This document shows positions 21,115 through 32,929 of a stretch of DNA of 64,000 bases, one piece after another. This DNA is from Pulicaria dysenterica (taxonomy: Eukaryota; Streptophyta; Magnoliopsida; Asterales; Asteraceae). The notes beneath the pieces are model-generated. The model did not search any database. It was given only the letters and a program-made list of their open reading frames with translations, and was not told the origin of the DNA. Numbering within the stretch: position 1 is the first letter of the stretch; the number at the start of each line of letters is the position of its first letter. A program made the position numbers and the translations under genes. The DNA is taken from contig OX359292.1 in the NCBI GenBank assembly GCA_947179395.2, forward strand, positions 39,739,890-39,803,889. The letters run 5' to 3'.

Positions 21115-21984
21115 TGTTAGAAATATGCCCATTAGTGCACGTACGCCATATGGACCGCTGCTGATGATGTATGGGCCTATTGGGTCATACACCGGGGTCT
21201 AACCTGACAGCAACTTAAATTAAGGGACCAAATATGGCAAAAGACAAAAGTTAACATCGCAGGCCGCGTTAGCGCTGCTAACTCTTAGGGGTTAGCGTCG
21301 CTAAGTCCTAGAGGTTAGCGCCGCTACGGCTGCATGTACTTTGTGTCAAATCGCTGACAGGGCGCGTTAGCGCCGCTAACTATTTTGAGTTAGCGCCGCT
21401 AACTCATGGTTAGCGCCGCTAAACCCTGTCAGTGGCATTTGTCAAATCCACCTCTTAAATCAGCCAATGCATGTGATATTTGAGATATCGAGGCTTGGCC
21501 GGATGAGAGAGGTTATAACACGAATTCTGGATCATTGAGAGAGTGTGGAACTCTTTTGTTTAGTGTGGGTGTTCTTTTTTTCCTATCAAGAAAACACTTC
21601 TCCTTCTTTGGTGCTACTAAGACCAAGTGAAGATACCAAGAGAGTTCAAGCTCATGCTCCAGAAGATTGGCCTCGTTAGTTGCTGTCCCGTAGTGTTTAT
21701 CATAGTGAAGAAACACGAAGGCTTGCTAGCTCGTGTGGTTGGACGTGTTCCCGGGGTACTACCCATTAGTTGATCCGCGTTTCCATCTTGGAGCTTCATA
21801 CCACGAGACAATCTGATCCAGGAGCTAAGGAGAAAGGTATAACATCTCTTTCCTTTACAAGTTGCATTTTTATACATAGAGTTTGGTCTATGTTTGGGAT
21901 TTCGGTTTTATGCTTTGATTGCTTGTACCATGGGCTGTTTTTGTTGTACATTCGCTTCCGCCGCGCGCCCACGAGATCCCAACA
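21115..21984 (+). mobile_element. Copia-2 middle LTR (870 bp)
   Basis: It starts TGTTAGAAATATGCCC and ends AGATCCCAACA, one base before the primer-binding site. It is very close to 28869-29718 (850 bp). At 21267-21430 it carries five to six GTTAGCGCCGCTAAC-like near-palindromes, one or two more than the right LTR. Confidence 0.9.
21267..21430. repeat. GTTAGCGCCGCTAAC near-palindrome cluster
   Basis: Copies include GTTAGCGCTGCTAAC, GTTAGCGTCGCTAAG and several exact GTTAGCGCCGCTAAC. The 3' LTR has a matching cluster at about 29020-29158. The leader at 22072-22130 has the motif in the opposite sense (GTTAGCGGCGCTAAC). Confidence 0.8.
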
Positions 21985-21985
21985 G

Positions 21986-21998
21986 TGGTATCAGAGCC
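21986..21998 (+). promoter_or_regulatory. Copia-2 primer-binding site
   Basis: TGGTATCAGAGCC follows the LTR end with a one-base gap. Confidence 0.88.
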
Positions 21999-23452
21999 AC
22001 CTCTATGTTAGATTTGCACTTGGTGGCTTGAAAAATCCCGAAATCGGAATGTTTGTTTTCTGTTCGAACAAGGTTAGCGGCGCTAACCTCGAGTTAGCGG
22101 CGCTAACCCATAAAACTTGGCGGCGCTAACGCGCAGCTACAGATTTATTTTTCAAGTTAAAAACAGTTTTGGTCTCGGGTATTTTTTGGCTATTTTGTAA
22201 TTCTGGAAATTTGTTCCAGATTTTGTCTTGGTAATTTCGTTACCATTTTGTTTGGTTGTATGTGTTAGATTTGAAGTTGGTAACCTTGCCTTTGACCTTG
22301 TGGTTGACTTTGTGTGTTTGGATGCATTTGGTGATTTTATATCACATGGGTTGTAATATTTGTTAATTCAGTTTGGTATGTAATAATATTGTGGCTTGCA
22401 TGCCATTTCATTCATCCGTGTACTTGTAATAGATAAATAGTAATTTTTGTGGCTTGTACGCCATTTCAATTTCTATTGTATGTTTTGTACATTTGGATGA
22501 AGACACACAAAAAGGAGTCAAAAGGAGATGGAGGATGACCATAGAAGCCAGTGGAATCCAATGGAGATAGCGGTTCTAGTGGGAGCTCGCATCGGAGTCC
22601 TTTTGTCCCTTAGTTTGATCACGTTCTACCCGTTTTGGCTCACGGGAAGAACGCATAGGATTAATGGCAAGGGTTACCAGTTTATTTCGTTTAAAATGCA
22701 TGTGATGTGATTTTATATTATTCTTGCATGGTTTGCTTATGATTCGCATGCTAGACAATTTTTCGAAAATTAATAAAATCACAAGAGATTTGGTAAAAAT
22801 GGTTTGCAACTCTCGCGCGCTCACATACAAGATTAACTCACCTAGTGGAAATAGGTTTTGTCACTAAACAAGTTAATCTGTAACCAAGCCGAAAACAAAA
22901 GCCCGTTTTCATAAAAACGTAAATCTTGCACCATCCGTAAGTCGATACCACCCGAATCTAGTCTTATGGGTTTTGGTTGTCGAGCTTAGCACGAGCCAAT
23001 TCTCATGAAACTGTGTGGAAGGTGAGTGTGGCGAATTCACAATTTTGGTTGTCGAGCTTAGCACGAACCAACTTTGGTGAATTTGTTACCGTATGTCTTG
23101 ACGGACGATTTGCAGTTTTAGGTTTGAAATCTTGGTTAATTGTCGAGCTTAGCACTAGTTAACAAAAATTTCAAGACTTAAAATTGGTGTAAGAAGGGAT
23201 CAAACATGCCAAACGACCATTGGATGTCGTAGGATCCCGCATGTGCTAAGGATTGCAATGGAGGTTGCAATTGGCAAAATGGTTGCCGACTTAAATAGTT
23301 TTATCATGTGATCCGCGGCAACCCCGTCACATGGTAGGATGAAATATGGTTCTTAGCCCTTGTTAAAATATTTTGCGAGACGATATGGGTAATTATTTTA
23401 ACGAGGATTCAAATCAAACTAACTAATTCATGTACTCTTCTTTAAATATAGG
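21999..23452 (+). other. Copia-2 5' leader, non-coding
   Basis: No coding sequence is visible. It holds three GTTAGCGGCGCTAAC-type motifs (22072-22130). A thrice-repeated word group GTCGAGCTTAGCAC occurs at 22979, 23049 and 23143. Homologous leaders lie in Copia-3 (53440-53957) and partly in Copia-4. The gag ATG is preceded by ATAGG. Confidence 0.65.
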
Positions 23453-24340
23453 ATGTCGAATCTAAACAACACCACGTCGAACTTTTCACTTCGTATGTTC
23501 CTACAAAGGGAGAAACTCACTGGAGTGAACTTTGTTGACTGGCTTAGGCAATTGAGGATTGTCCTACGTGCCGAGTCTAAGTTGCACATCCTTGAGGAAC
23601 CCCTTCCTGAACCACCTGCTATCAATGCGGAATGGACCATCTGATACGCGTATGAAAAGCGTGTTCGGGATACGCACGATGTTGCTAGCCTCATGTTATT
23701 AAGTATGAGCTCGGAACTGCGAAAGCAATTTGAGCACATGACTGTGTATGACATGATTAATAAGCTGAAGGAAGTATTCCAACAGCAAGTTAGGCAAGAA
23801 CATTATGAGTGTGTTAAAAGTCTAACTGGTTGTAAGATGCGGGAAGGCAGGAGTGTTAGTGCCCATGTTTTGAAGATGAGATCATACATGGACCACATGG
23901 AGAGACTAGGTTTTCCTGTAGGGAGGGAGCTTGGTGTGAATTTCATACTTCAGTCTCTGCCCGCATCATATGAAAAGTTTGTTGATGACTATCATATGAA
24001 TGGAAAGGAAGTGTCTATTGATGAATTGCATGGAATGTTGAAGGTTGTAGAATCTAACATGTCCAAGCATGAATCATCTTCATCCACTCCTAATTTTGGT
24101 TCTAAGGAACAACTTTTAACCAAGAAGAAGAAATCATACCCATCGAATGAAGAAATTGGAGTATCCAAGCTTACTTCAAGCTTTGAGTCGATGGACATTG
24201 ATGATGTGCCTAAAGAGACTCAACATGGGGTGGTTTGCTACTTCTGCGGTAGATTTGGGGATTGGGGCCGTCATGCCTGCCCTTCGTGCCGAGAGGATAT
24301 AAAACTTCTCAAAAAAGAGAGAGTTAATTTTCCTACTTGA
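23453..24340 (+). pseudogene. Copia-2 gag with one in-frame stop
   Basis: The ATG at 23453 opens a Copia gag: SLRMFLQREKLTGVNFVDWL, then after an in-frame TGA near 23642 the same frame continues with YDMINKLKEVFQQQVRQEHY, LKMRSYMDHMERLGFP and IDELHGMLKVVESNM. The zinc knuckle reads CYFCGRFGDWGRHAC, with Asp where the metal-binding His should be. It ends at a stop (24338-24340) before any protease. One stop plus the missing His make it non-functional. Confidence 0.88.
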
Positions 24341-25295
24341 GGTACATTCATGATTATATTTCATTGTTATTCCTTTATAAGCTGGGTTGTTTACCCGAGC
24401 TATATGACTCACGTTTGTTACAAATTTGTTTTTGTTACAAAGTGTAGGTCTGTTCGTTGCAAGAAGGAAGAGCTTGAAGAACCGGATCTCTGAAGAAGAA
24501 ATTTTGTTGATTGTCTTCTTCAAGAGAATTGGGAGTGTTGGTCTCGCCATTAATTCCGGATTAATTATTACTTTTGTATGTACGCCCTGCGGGGCAAGAC
24601 TCGCTTTATTGTATGTTCTTTTGTAGATGATGGATATTTTGTATTTTGTTTAAAAGATTTTTCATTCTGATGGTTTCATTTCATTTTCTATCCATGTCTA
24701 AGCTTATGTGTTATTTTGACCATTTTGGAGCACAAATACACATTTGATGACGACGGATGATGCTTGAAATTGAAACATTTTTGAAATATTATTTTGAGAT
24801 GTTTTATCAAAAACTTATCCATATCATTGCATACATAAAGACTCGTTATAAGTAATAAGGCAATCGTGAAATAATTGATTCTTAGATCCAAAAGTGGTTT
24901 GGATACATTAAGTATATGGCATAATCAAACTTGACCAAGTAAACAACATTTACATCACATAGATCCATGTGGTTAGGATCTTTGTAAAAGTTTAGCTTCG
25001 GGCTAAATGAAAGATGCAAATCTTGTTTATTGGACTTGGATGATTAAGAAATCTTTCACCAGTATTGGTAGGAAGGATTATAACTTGCTGGATTTTGATC
25101 ACACTCGTGTGGATAATCCGTTCAAGTATGCCATGTATAGTGACACTAGTAAAATTCTCCATCACCATCTTTATGATAGTAGTTGGGAGAATGGTTACTA
25201 GAGAAAAAGGTTTGTGTCTGAAACCCGGAGGTGTTCGGAAATAACCATAGGAAATTGAGAATCAAGAAGGGCATATAGATATCGATTCTTAGATC
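24341..25295 (+). other. Copia-2 decayed interior after gag
   Basis: No intact domain is present. A short run near 24520-24570 (IGSVGLAINSGL) resembles the segment after the protease in related Copia elements (compare IGSVELAFPSGF in Copia-3), so this is probably eroded protease/integrase sequence. Confidence 0.45.
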
Positions 25296-26077
25296 TGTTG
25301 GATTCTGTGCAGAGATAGATAACATGTACTATCGTGTCCAATACTATGTGACACTAAAGGATCACACCGCTGCACACCCAATTAGAACCTACTGGATTTT
25401 ACATGTTTGTGTATCACAATAATTAATAGTTTAATTAATTATTGAGAAAGAGAAAAATAATAAAAGTTATTTATTATTTAAAAGGAGAAGTTAATATTTA
25501 GTTTAAATATTAACGGGACCAATTAATTAATAGTTATTAATTAATTAGAAAGGTCAAGGGTATATTCTGTAATTGATTAGTAGTTTAATTAAAGCTGGGC
25601 TTTAATTAAACGGGCTTTGGCCTAATAAGGTTTATTATATAAACTTCATTAAGCCTCATTAATCAATAAGCTAATCACAATCAAAGAATTACCCTAATCT
25701 CTCAACTCTCCTCTCTCTCTCTCTCTCTCGGCGACGCAAGGACAAAGCCGAAACCACCATTGTGGTGGCCGGCGGCGACGCAAGCAAGAACCACCACCGA
25801 GCGGCGGTGGGTGGTGCGACGGTACACACACAGAGACAAGCGGGTCTCGTTTTGATCCGGGTTTAATCCTTAGGCGGTCTAGCAGCCTGTTCGAGGTGGT
25901 GCAGTAGCGGTGGATAACCTGCAGCTGTCTAGGGACATAAAGAAAGTTTTTGGATTGCAACAAAGGTATAACTTTCTAATCCTCTTCCTCTTTTAGTTTC
26001 TGTACGAGTTAGATGAGATCACTGGAGGGGGTTTTATTCCGCTATGCATGTTTTTATACCCTAAAAAAAACCCTTCA
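25296..26077 (+). mobile_element. Solo Copia LTR (782 bp) nested in Copia-2
   Basis: It starts TGTTGGATTCTGTGCAGAG and ends AACCCTTCA. It resembles the Copia-4 LTR at 60247-61267 in its start, its CT-rich middle, the GGTGCAGTAG block and its end. AGATC lies on both sides (25291-25295 and 26078-26082), an exact 5-bp duplication. No interior is present, so recombination between two LTRs has removed it. It contains a (CT)n tract at about 25709-25728. Confidence 0.88.
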
Positions 26078-27295
26078 AGATCTAGGTAAGATGCTAAGTT
26101 TCTATTATCTATATTGGTTTAAACATGAAATGAATCATGGGTTTATCCCATAATTCGTTTTCACTAAAGAAACACATTTGTACATGGTGTTACTTTAAAT
26201 AAAAACCGGATATCTTTGTTGATGATCTGGTAAAAGGCAGGCCTTTAATATGTATTCAATTTGATTGGTATACATAAGTTTTATGAACCAAGTCCTCAAT
26301 CTAAAACTCCAACATTGTGGTCACTTAAGCATCCAATGAGATTTTGACTAGAAAGAGTTCTTTGCTTGTCAATCTCACAACTTGAAATTATCCATTCTAC
26401 ACTTAGTGGGAGATGGATAAATTATAAGTTGATGCTTGTATATTTAAGTAGTTCGTCCAAGTTTTGGATAATTGTTTCTTGAACTTATGAGAACCATGTT
26501 TGGTTGCTCAAAAGGGAAAGAACAATTTACAAAAGCATTTCAGTCGAAGAACGTAAAACTTAAATGAGAGACCTAATGTTGACACTAGCTTTTAATCAGC
26601 ATAGAGATGCTGGTAAAACCTGACAATATCCATTGCTTCTTTATATCTGATGGAAATCAAGAAGGTTGTTATACATATGATGTTGTCATATCAGAGTAAC
26701 AGCAGCTTGATGGTAGATCATTGTGATGTTACCATTCATCGGAAGCATAGTGGGACCCTGAGTTCACTAGTGAATATAAGAAGGGAATGGTATACATAGA
26801 TGTAATCTATTTGCTGCATCCAAGTACTTGACTTAGGGTTAATCCTACACCTAAGGTGTAATCCGAGAAGGGTGAAGGGACTAACATATATGCATTTATG
26901 GACAACTTCAAATAACGACTAGAGACAAAGCGTTTCATAATGTTTAAATATGGAAACATGTTCTAGTGGTTGTGTTGAAGATAACTTAGATAAAGTGAAA
27001 TATTGTTGTCACCTTGCGGGAACAAGATTAGTTCACTTAGATGTAAGAGACCTGTATCCTTCATAGGATTAAGTCGAGGAAAATGCTTAAGGCATTTTCC
27101 GAGGGTCTTATTCACCCATAATATCCAGATTAAGTCTGGACACTGTGAAACATTGTTGTCGCTTTGGGAAAACAAGTATGTTCACATGGAAATATGAAGA
27201 CCAAGATCCTTCGCAGGGTTAAGTTGAGGAAATGTTTTAACCATGTTCCCGAGGTCTAATATATCCATAATATCCAAGTTATGTCAATGACTAAA
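26078..27295 (+). other. Copia-2 decayed interior
   Basis: No recognisable domain was found in any frame. A direct repeat of about 120-150 bp occurs around 26990-27130 and 27150-27270, with shared words such as GAAACATTGTTGTC and AAGTCGAGGAAA. It may be eroded pol or a non-coding insert. Confidence 0.4.
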
Positions 27296-28868
27296 GTCAG
27301 CAAAACTTGCATCTTGTGGCTGTAATCCTGCTTTGCAAGAAAGTCAAAGGAATGAGTTTTCTAGAAAGCATAGATTAAGCCAGATACCCTTATCAAGGCT
27401 AGTGGGAGCTTCATGTGTTGCTAGTAAAATATACTCAAATGAAAATAATGTCCTAATTTAGGGTTGTTTTCAACCTATTGATGGAATTATTGTTACATGA
27501 GTATAAATAGAGAATATGGAATCAAGTGAATTCTAAATTCAAGAAATACAGATGTATGTTCTTGATGTTCGACGTAAATAAGAATGTCGATTTCAATCGA
27601 AGTTTTGGATATTTAAGTATGTGGTATAGATACGACATATAAAATTCAATGAGTGTCATTGACCCTATTGTGTACTTCGGTTACATTGAGAGTATGTAGA
27701 CTCTAATAATCATGAGTGTCATTAATCCTATTGTAGACTTCGGTAACATTGAGGATATGACGACTATGATAACGTTATGTATGATCTCTTTTGATAAACA
27801 CTTAGAAAGTGGTTTAATAAGAGAATACAAAAGAGTACAAAGGGATATCGTGTAGATGATCCCATGATTAAGCCGTTGTCAAATAGTAGTGATGAATTTC
27901 ATACTAGGCATAAATAGCATTGTTAATGCTTATGACTAGGCTCGAATATCGTTTTAGTAAATGTTTGATTTACTTATAAGCTTTGGGAACGGTAAGCAGT
28001 ACTGCTAACTGATGATTGTATCGATATATAGTGGGGACTATATATACGCATGATGCGGTTACCTTCATTGGTCTTTACTGTGTTCCATCTTAGCATGTTT
28101 AACCACTTCCCAGAATGTTTATACATTCTAAATTTCCACAGCCAGTCATTCTTCAAGGGAAGGAAGCTTGAATTAAGGCTGAGGTTAGGTGTTGGTTAGG
28201 CATTAATCAAGGATTGAATGCATGAAACGCAACAGTAACCTGTGCTTGAAAGGAGTTTCAAGTAACTGGAAGACCCACACCCGAGTTCACTTCATGGATC
28301 ATGGTCATAAAGTGACTCGGAAGGATAATATCATTACGTCCTTCGACCCGAGATGTATGAATTGCTATAGCATGACACTTTCTTACTTTAACCATTTCAC
28401 AACGTAGTTCGTAACTGGCTACTATAAAGGGAATAGTTAAGTAAGATAAGGTTCACGCTATGGGATTGTACAGTCAACGGAATTTGTTCCTCTAATATGA
28501 GAGATATCCCTGGGCCCCTCGATGATTGGGCGCTGACACCAAAATAAGCATAGCCATGCGCAAAGGAATATTGATTGAGAATCAGATATGTCCTTAAATT
28601 TTGGTCACCACCAATCAAGATCGAGTAATATAATCGTGAACGATCTGGAGATTGATATATCAATCCATGTCTCGTGTTCACAAGGATATCGCGAACAAAA
28701 GGAGTATTGATCACTTATCAAATAGGACCTCTACGTTCCTTTTGTAGGTAATGGTTTTCTGCATAGAAGCGGAACCCATACTGACTTGGGGGGCATTGAT
28801 GCTTTTGCTAGAGGCCGCTCTTTGTCTGAGGTTACATGGGTACGGTGCATTATGTGCAAGTGGGAGTT
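27296..28868 (+). mobile_element. Copia-2 3' interior with polypurine tract
   Basis: Nearly identical to 19543-21114, with few substitutions. It ends with GCAAGTGGGAG before the LTR at 28869. No coding domain was recognised. Confidence 0.8.
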
Positions 28869-29718
28869 TGTTAGAAATATGCCCATTAGTGCACGTACGC
28901 CATATGGACCGCTGCTGATGATGTATGGGCCTATTGGGTCATACACCGGGGTCTAACCTGACAGCAACTTAAGTTAAGGGACCAAATATGACAAAAGACA
29001 AAAGTTGACATCGCAGGCGGCGTTAGCGCCGCTAACTCTTAGGGGTTAGCGCCGCTAAGTCTTAGAGGTTAGCGCCGCTACGGCTGCATGTACTTTGTGT
29101 CAAATCGCTGACAGGGCGCGTTAGCGCCGCTAACTATTTTGAGTTAGCGCCGCTAAACCATGTCAGTGGCATTTATCAAATCCACCTCTTAAATCAGCCA
29201 ATGCATGTGATATTTGAGATATCGAGGCTTGGCCGGTTGAGAGAGGTTATAACACGAATTCTGGATCATTGAGAGAGTGTGGAACTCTTTTGTTTAGTGT
29301 GGGTGTTCTTTTTTTCCTATCAAGAAAACACTTCTCCTTCTTTGGTGCTACTAAGACCAAGTGAAGATACCAAGAGAGTTCAAGCTCATGCTCCAGAAGA
29401 TTGGTCTCGTTAGTTGCTGTCCCGGAGTGTTTATCATAGTGAAGAAACACGAAGGCTCGCTAGCTCGTGTGGTTGGACGTGTTCCCGGGGTACTACCTAT
29501 TAGTTGATCCGCGTTTCCATCTTGGAGCTTCATACCACGAGACAATCTGATCCAGGAGCTAAGGAGAAAGGTATAACATCTCTTTCCTTTACAAGTTGCA
29601 TTTTTATACATAGAGTTTGGTCCATGTTTGGGATTTCGGTTTTATGCTTTGATTGCTTGTACCATGGGATGTTTTTGTTGTACATTCGCTTCCGCCGGGC
29701 GCCCACGAGATCCCAACA
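28869..29718 (+). mobile_element. Copia-2 3' LTR (850 bp)
   Basis: TGTTAGAAATATGCCC...GATCCCAACA, matching 21115-21984. Immediately after comes CTTTGTTAGCTG, inside an older Gypsy LTR, so this element inserted there. Confidence 0.88.
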
Positions 29719-30410
29719 CTTTGTTAGCTGTTTGGGGTACGGTGATTCGTCGATCGCAAATCGGGGTTCTTGCAAAACCTCTGTGCCTCAACTGGATACT
29801 ATGGGCTCTCAGTTCCTACTGATCCCGATAGGGGGCACCTCTCCCCGCCTCATTAATGCTATGGTGGACCGCTACCCACTCCCCCAACGGCGCGATATGA
29901 TGTATTCGGTTCCCCCAGTTTGGATCATTGAACCGGGATTACAACCCTGCAAGATGTGACTCCTCCTGGCTATACCGGAACATCGCTAGCTGTTAAGGTA
30001 GACTTGTTTGATAACCTGTGATATGTCTTGCATGTTATAATATTCTTGTTATGATACTATTGTTTAATCGTTACTCACTAGCTATTTATAGCTAACCCTC
30101 TCCATGTAATCTTCCTATATGCAGGTAAATAGTTGTTGGTGAGGATGGGGTGCTATGTTATGGTTAATACTGCCGAGATGAATTTTTGGGGAACACTTTC
30201 TGTTGTTGTTTTTGTTTACTCTGATACTTGTTCTAATGGTCGGCAGATATTTAACACCGTTGGGTTCTTTTATTAAAAACTTATTATACAGTTGATGTAA
30301 ATAGCTAACTAGTTACATCCGTTGTGTTTGTTAAACGATATATTTTGGTAAGACAACTGATGTAAACGTTATTATTAACTAATTAAGCTTGTCAAACCCA
30401 ATGCGTTACA
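29719..30410 (+). mobile_element. Right part of the older Gypsy LTR
   Basis: This corresponds to about 8523-9197 of the Gypsy-1 LTR, diverged but collinear to the end ATGCGTTACA. TGGCT follows at 30411-30415, matching the TGGCT before the left half (1171-1175). Confidence 0.82.
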
Positions 30411-32170
30411 TGGCTAAGGAGTTTAATACCATGATAGTTTTCGCACATTTGGGCATCCCCCTTGTTCTTAAAAATAGGGATAACCTCACTACGTCTCCAT
30501 TCCTCTAGCATCCTAGTTGTATTAAAGATAAGTTTAAAAAGGTTTGTCAGCAACATAATGTCCGGCTCTCCAAGACACCTCCACGCCTCTATAGGGATTC
30601 GATTTGGTCCTACTGTTTTGCCTCCCCTCATCTTGCGTAGGGCACTTCTCACCTCTCCTGGGTATATCCTAGTGCAATAACAGATGTTACGAGCACGTAG
30701 GTCTACCTCAAAGTCCTCTCTCCTGACCCTCATCTCGGTACGTATGTCCTGATTAAACAACTGAAGAAAATAATCGTCCCATCTATGCCTAATTTCTATA
30801 TCTTTGGTTAAAACTCTCCCTCTAGCATCTTTGATAAATTTAACGCTTCCTAAATCTCTTTTCATCCTCTCCCTAGCTTCAGCTAATTTGAAGATCTCAT
30901 TTTGTCCTTCTTTAGAGTCTAATCTATTGTACAAGTATTCGTAAGCTTTTTCTTTAGCCTGGGCTACAGCTTTCTTTGCTTCTTTTTTAGCCACTTTATA
31001 ACTATTCACATATCTAAACATATCTTCTCCTCCACCTTCCCTAGCTATGACTAACTCCTTAAAGCATGTTTTTTTTTTTAATCTTATCCTGAACCTCATC
31101 GCTAAACCACCATGATTCCCTTTGAACCCGTGACGAACCTGAAGTAAACCCTAGGGTTTATTTGGCTACACGTCTAATAGTCTAGGCCAAGCGGTTCCAA
31201 GCCTGGTCCGCATCTCCCTGAAAGGTATTGCTTAACTCTACAGCAACTCTCTCACGAAAGGTTTGTGATACCTCCCCCCCTTAGCTTTCTCCGTAGAATT
31301 CTAGGTGTACCCTCATTCTTGGTCCTAAGGACTTCTTTCCTAAAAGTGATGTCTAACACTAGTAAATGATGTTGTGAGAAACAAGACTCTCGTGGAATGA
31401 CCTTACAGTCTCTGCAAATCCTAAGATCCCTTTTACAAACAAGGAGGTATTCGATTTGTGTGCTACGTCCTCCACTATGGTAAGTGATCAAATGCGTTTC
31501 ACTTTTCTTGAAGAAGAGTTTGTGATGGCCAGCTCTTGGGCAGAAGAAAATTCAAGTAAAGAACATCCTCCCTCATTTCTCACACCGTAGCCAAAACCTT
31601 CATGGACACCCGGGTACCCGTCTTCTCTTACTCCTATATGCCCATTAAAATCTCCCCCTATAAACACCCGTTGGTCTCCTAGAATCTCCCTTATAAGGTC
31701 ATCTAAGGCCTCCCAGAACCTAGTCTTCTCTACTACCCCCAAACCTACCTGAGGTGCATATGCACTCGCTATATTAACTACTACTTCTCCTAATACTATC
31801 TTAATCGCCATAATTCTATCATTACACCTTTTCACCTCTACTACATTGTCCTTAATCCTAGCTGATACCATTATTCCTATTCCGTTCCTAGCGCTACCCG
31901 ATCCTGAGTACCATAGCTTATACCCATTACCTTCTCTAGAGCGAGTTCCCTTCCGCTTGGTCTCCTGAACACACGCTATATCTACCTACGCTCTCTAATG
32001 GAATCCACTATTTAAAAACTTAAGTGTTAAGGTTCCAACATTCCAACTACCTATTCTAAGCCTATGTCCCCCATTTCTATCACCCCTTCTAAAAACCCAA
32101 GCATCCCTCGTCTCCTGAGGCTGAGGACATGATCTCAACCCTCCATACGAAGTATTGGGATCTATTATAA
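30411..32170 (-). pseudogene. Non-LTR retrotransposon (LINE), endonuclease plus RT N-terminus
   Basis: On the minus strand, starting near 32060, the translation gives LRIGSWNVGTLT and IACVQETK, the start of an apurinic/apyrimidinic-type endonuclease. It continues with FIGGDFNGHIG (31650-31620) and GRSTQIEYLLV (about 31470). After frame changes near 31250 and 31100 an open frame (31099-30392) has the linker and the RT start: ALRKMRGGKTVGPNRIPIEA, LEEWRRSEVIPIFKNKGD and NYHGIKLLSH. There the older Gypsy LTR interrupts it. The catalytic RT motif lies beyond and is not found; only SHT-like codons may continue left of 1171. Stops and frame changes make it dead. Confidence 0.88.
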
Positions 32171-32258
32171 ACTCGAAGATCTATTTAGTGTAAAACTACA
32201 CAAAGATAAAATATTTTCCTCTTTTTTGTAAATTGTTATAGTGGTAGTTATAAAAATA

Positions 32259-32261
<3 letters not shown>

Positions 32262-32342
<81 letters not shown>
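32262..32342. repeat. (AT)n microsatellite, about 40 repeats
   Basis: An uninterrupted AT dinucleotide run lies just upstream of the LINE's 5' end. Confidence 0.95.
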
Positions 32343-32345
<3 letters not shown>

Positions 32346-32429
32346 CCTCAAACCATAATGAAAAATGCATAAAACATGCCTATATAAATGAGTAAATTAA
32401 TGTTACTAACCGAGCTAATGGTACCTAAT

Positions 32430-32929
32430 TTAGGTCGTTACAAAATTTATCATGGGTTTCTTTATTTTCCGTTGAGTTTCATAGTCATGAATAGGGTACT
32501 TTTCATCAACATCTTTTTGTGGCAAAAGGTCTTCATCCTTATTTTCTTGAGTGTCATCCCTCTTTAAAGCTTTCATAAGCTCATCAATGAACTCATCATG
32601 TCCAATAGTCAAATCACATACAACATCCTTATTTTTTAACATTGTATCATCACCAAGATTTGAATGTGAACTATCATCATCATCACTCACTTCCTTCACC
32701 ATCTAATTCATTGATAACCCCCCCACCCCTTTTCCATCTCAGTCATTGTTACATCCCCCATATCTACGTTACTTTGTACATCACCGATCACATTTTGGGA
32801 GTTCTCATTTGTGGCAAGGTATACAGATAGATCATCACCAAAGTAGTCAACATACATATCAAGATGGCCATATGCATCAAATTTGGTAGGTGAGTACACA
32901 TAATAGCATTTTAGGTATAGTTTATACAT
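32430..32929 (-). pseudogene. Acidic hypothetical reading frames, possible transposase fragment
   Basis: Two minus-strand frames (32929-32708 and 32702-32430) are nearly contiguous. The first reads YVYSPTKFDAYGHLDMYVDY; the second is rich in Asp/Glu (KEVSDDDDSSHSNLGDD). The style recalls the N-terminal region of Mutator-like or PB1-like transposon proteins in plants, but no diagnostic motif is present and no catalytic domain follows. It is treated as a fragment of unknown origin. Confidence 0.3.

Larger units (their letters stand above)
19543..29718 (+). mobile_element. Copia-2: Ty1/Copia array with shared middle LTR
   Basis: The order is: truncated 3' interior (19543-21114), LTR (21115-21984), primer-binding site, leader, gag (23453-24340), decayed interior interrupted by a solo LTR (25296-26077), 3' interior (27296-28868), LTR (28869-29718). 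The first LTR has a polypurine tract on its left and a primer-binding site on its right, so it belongs to two units. The right end lies inside the Gypsy LTR fragment at 29719. No target duplication can be tested because the left end is a deletion junction. Confidence 0.85.
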
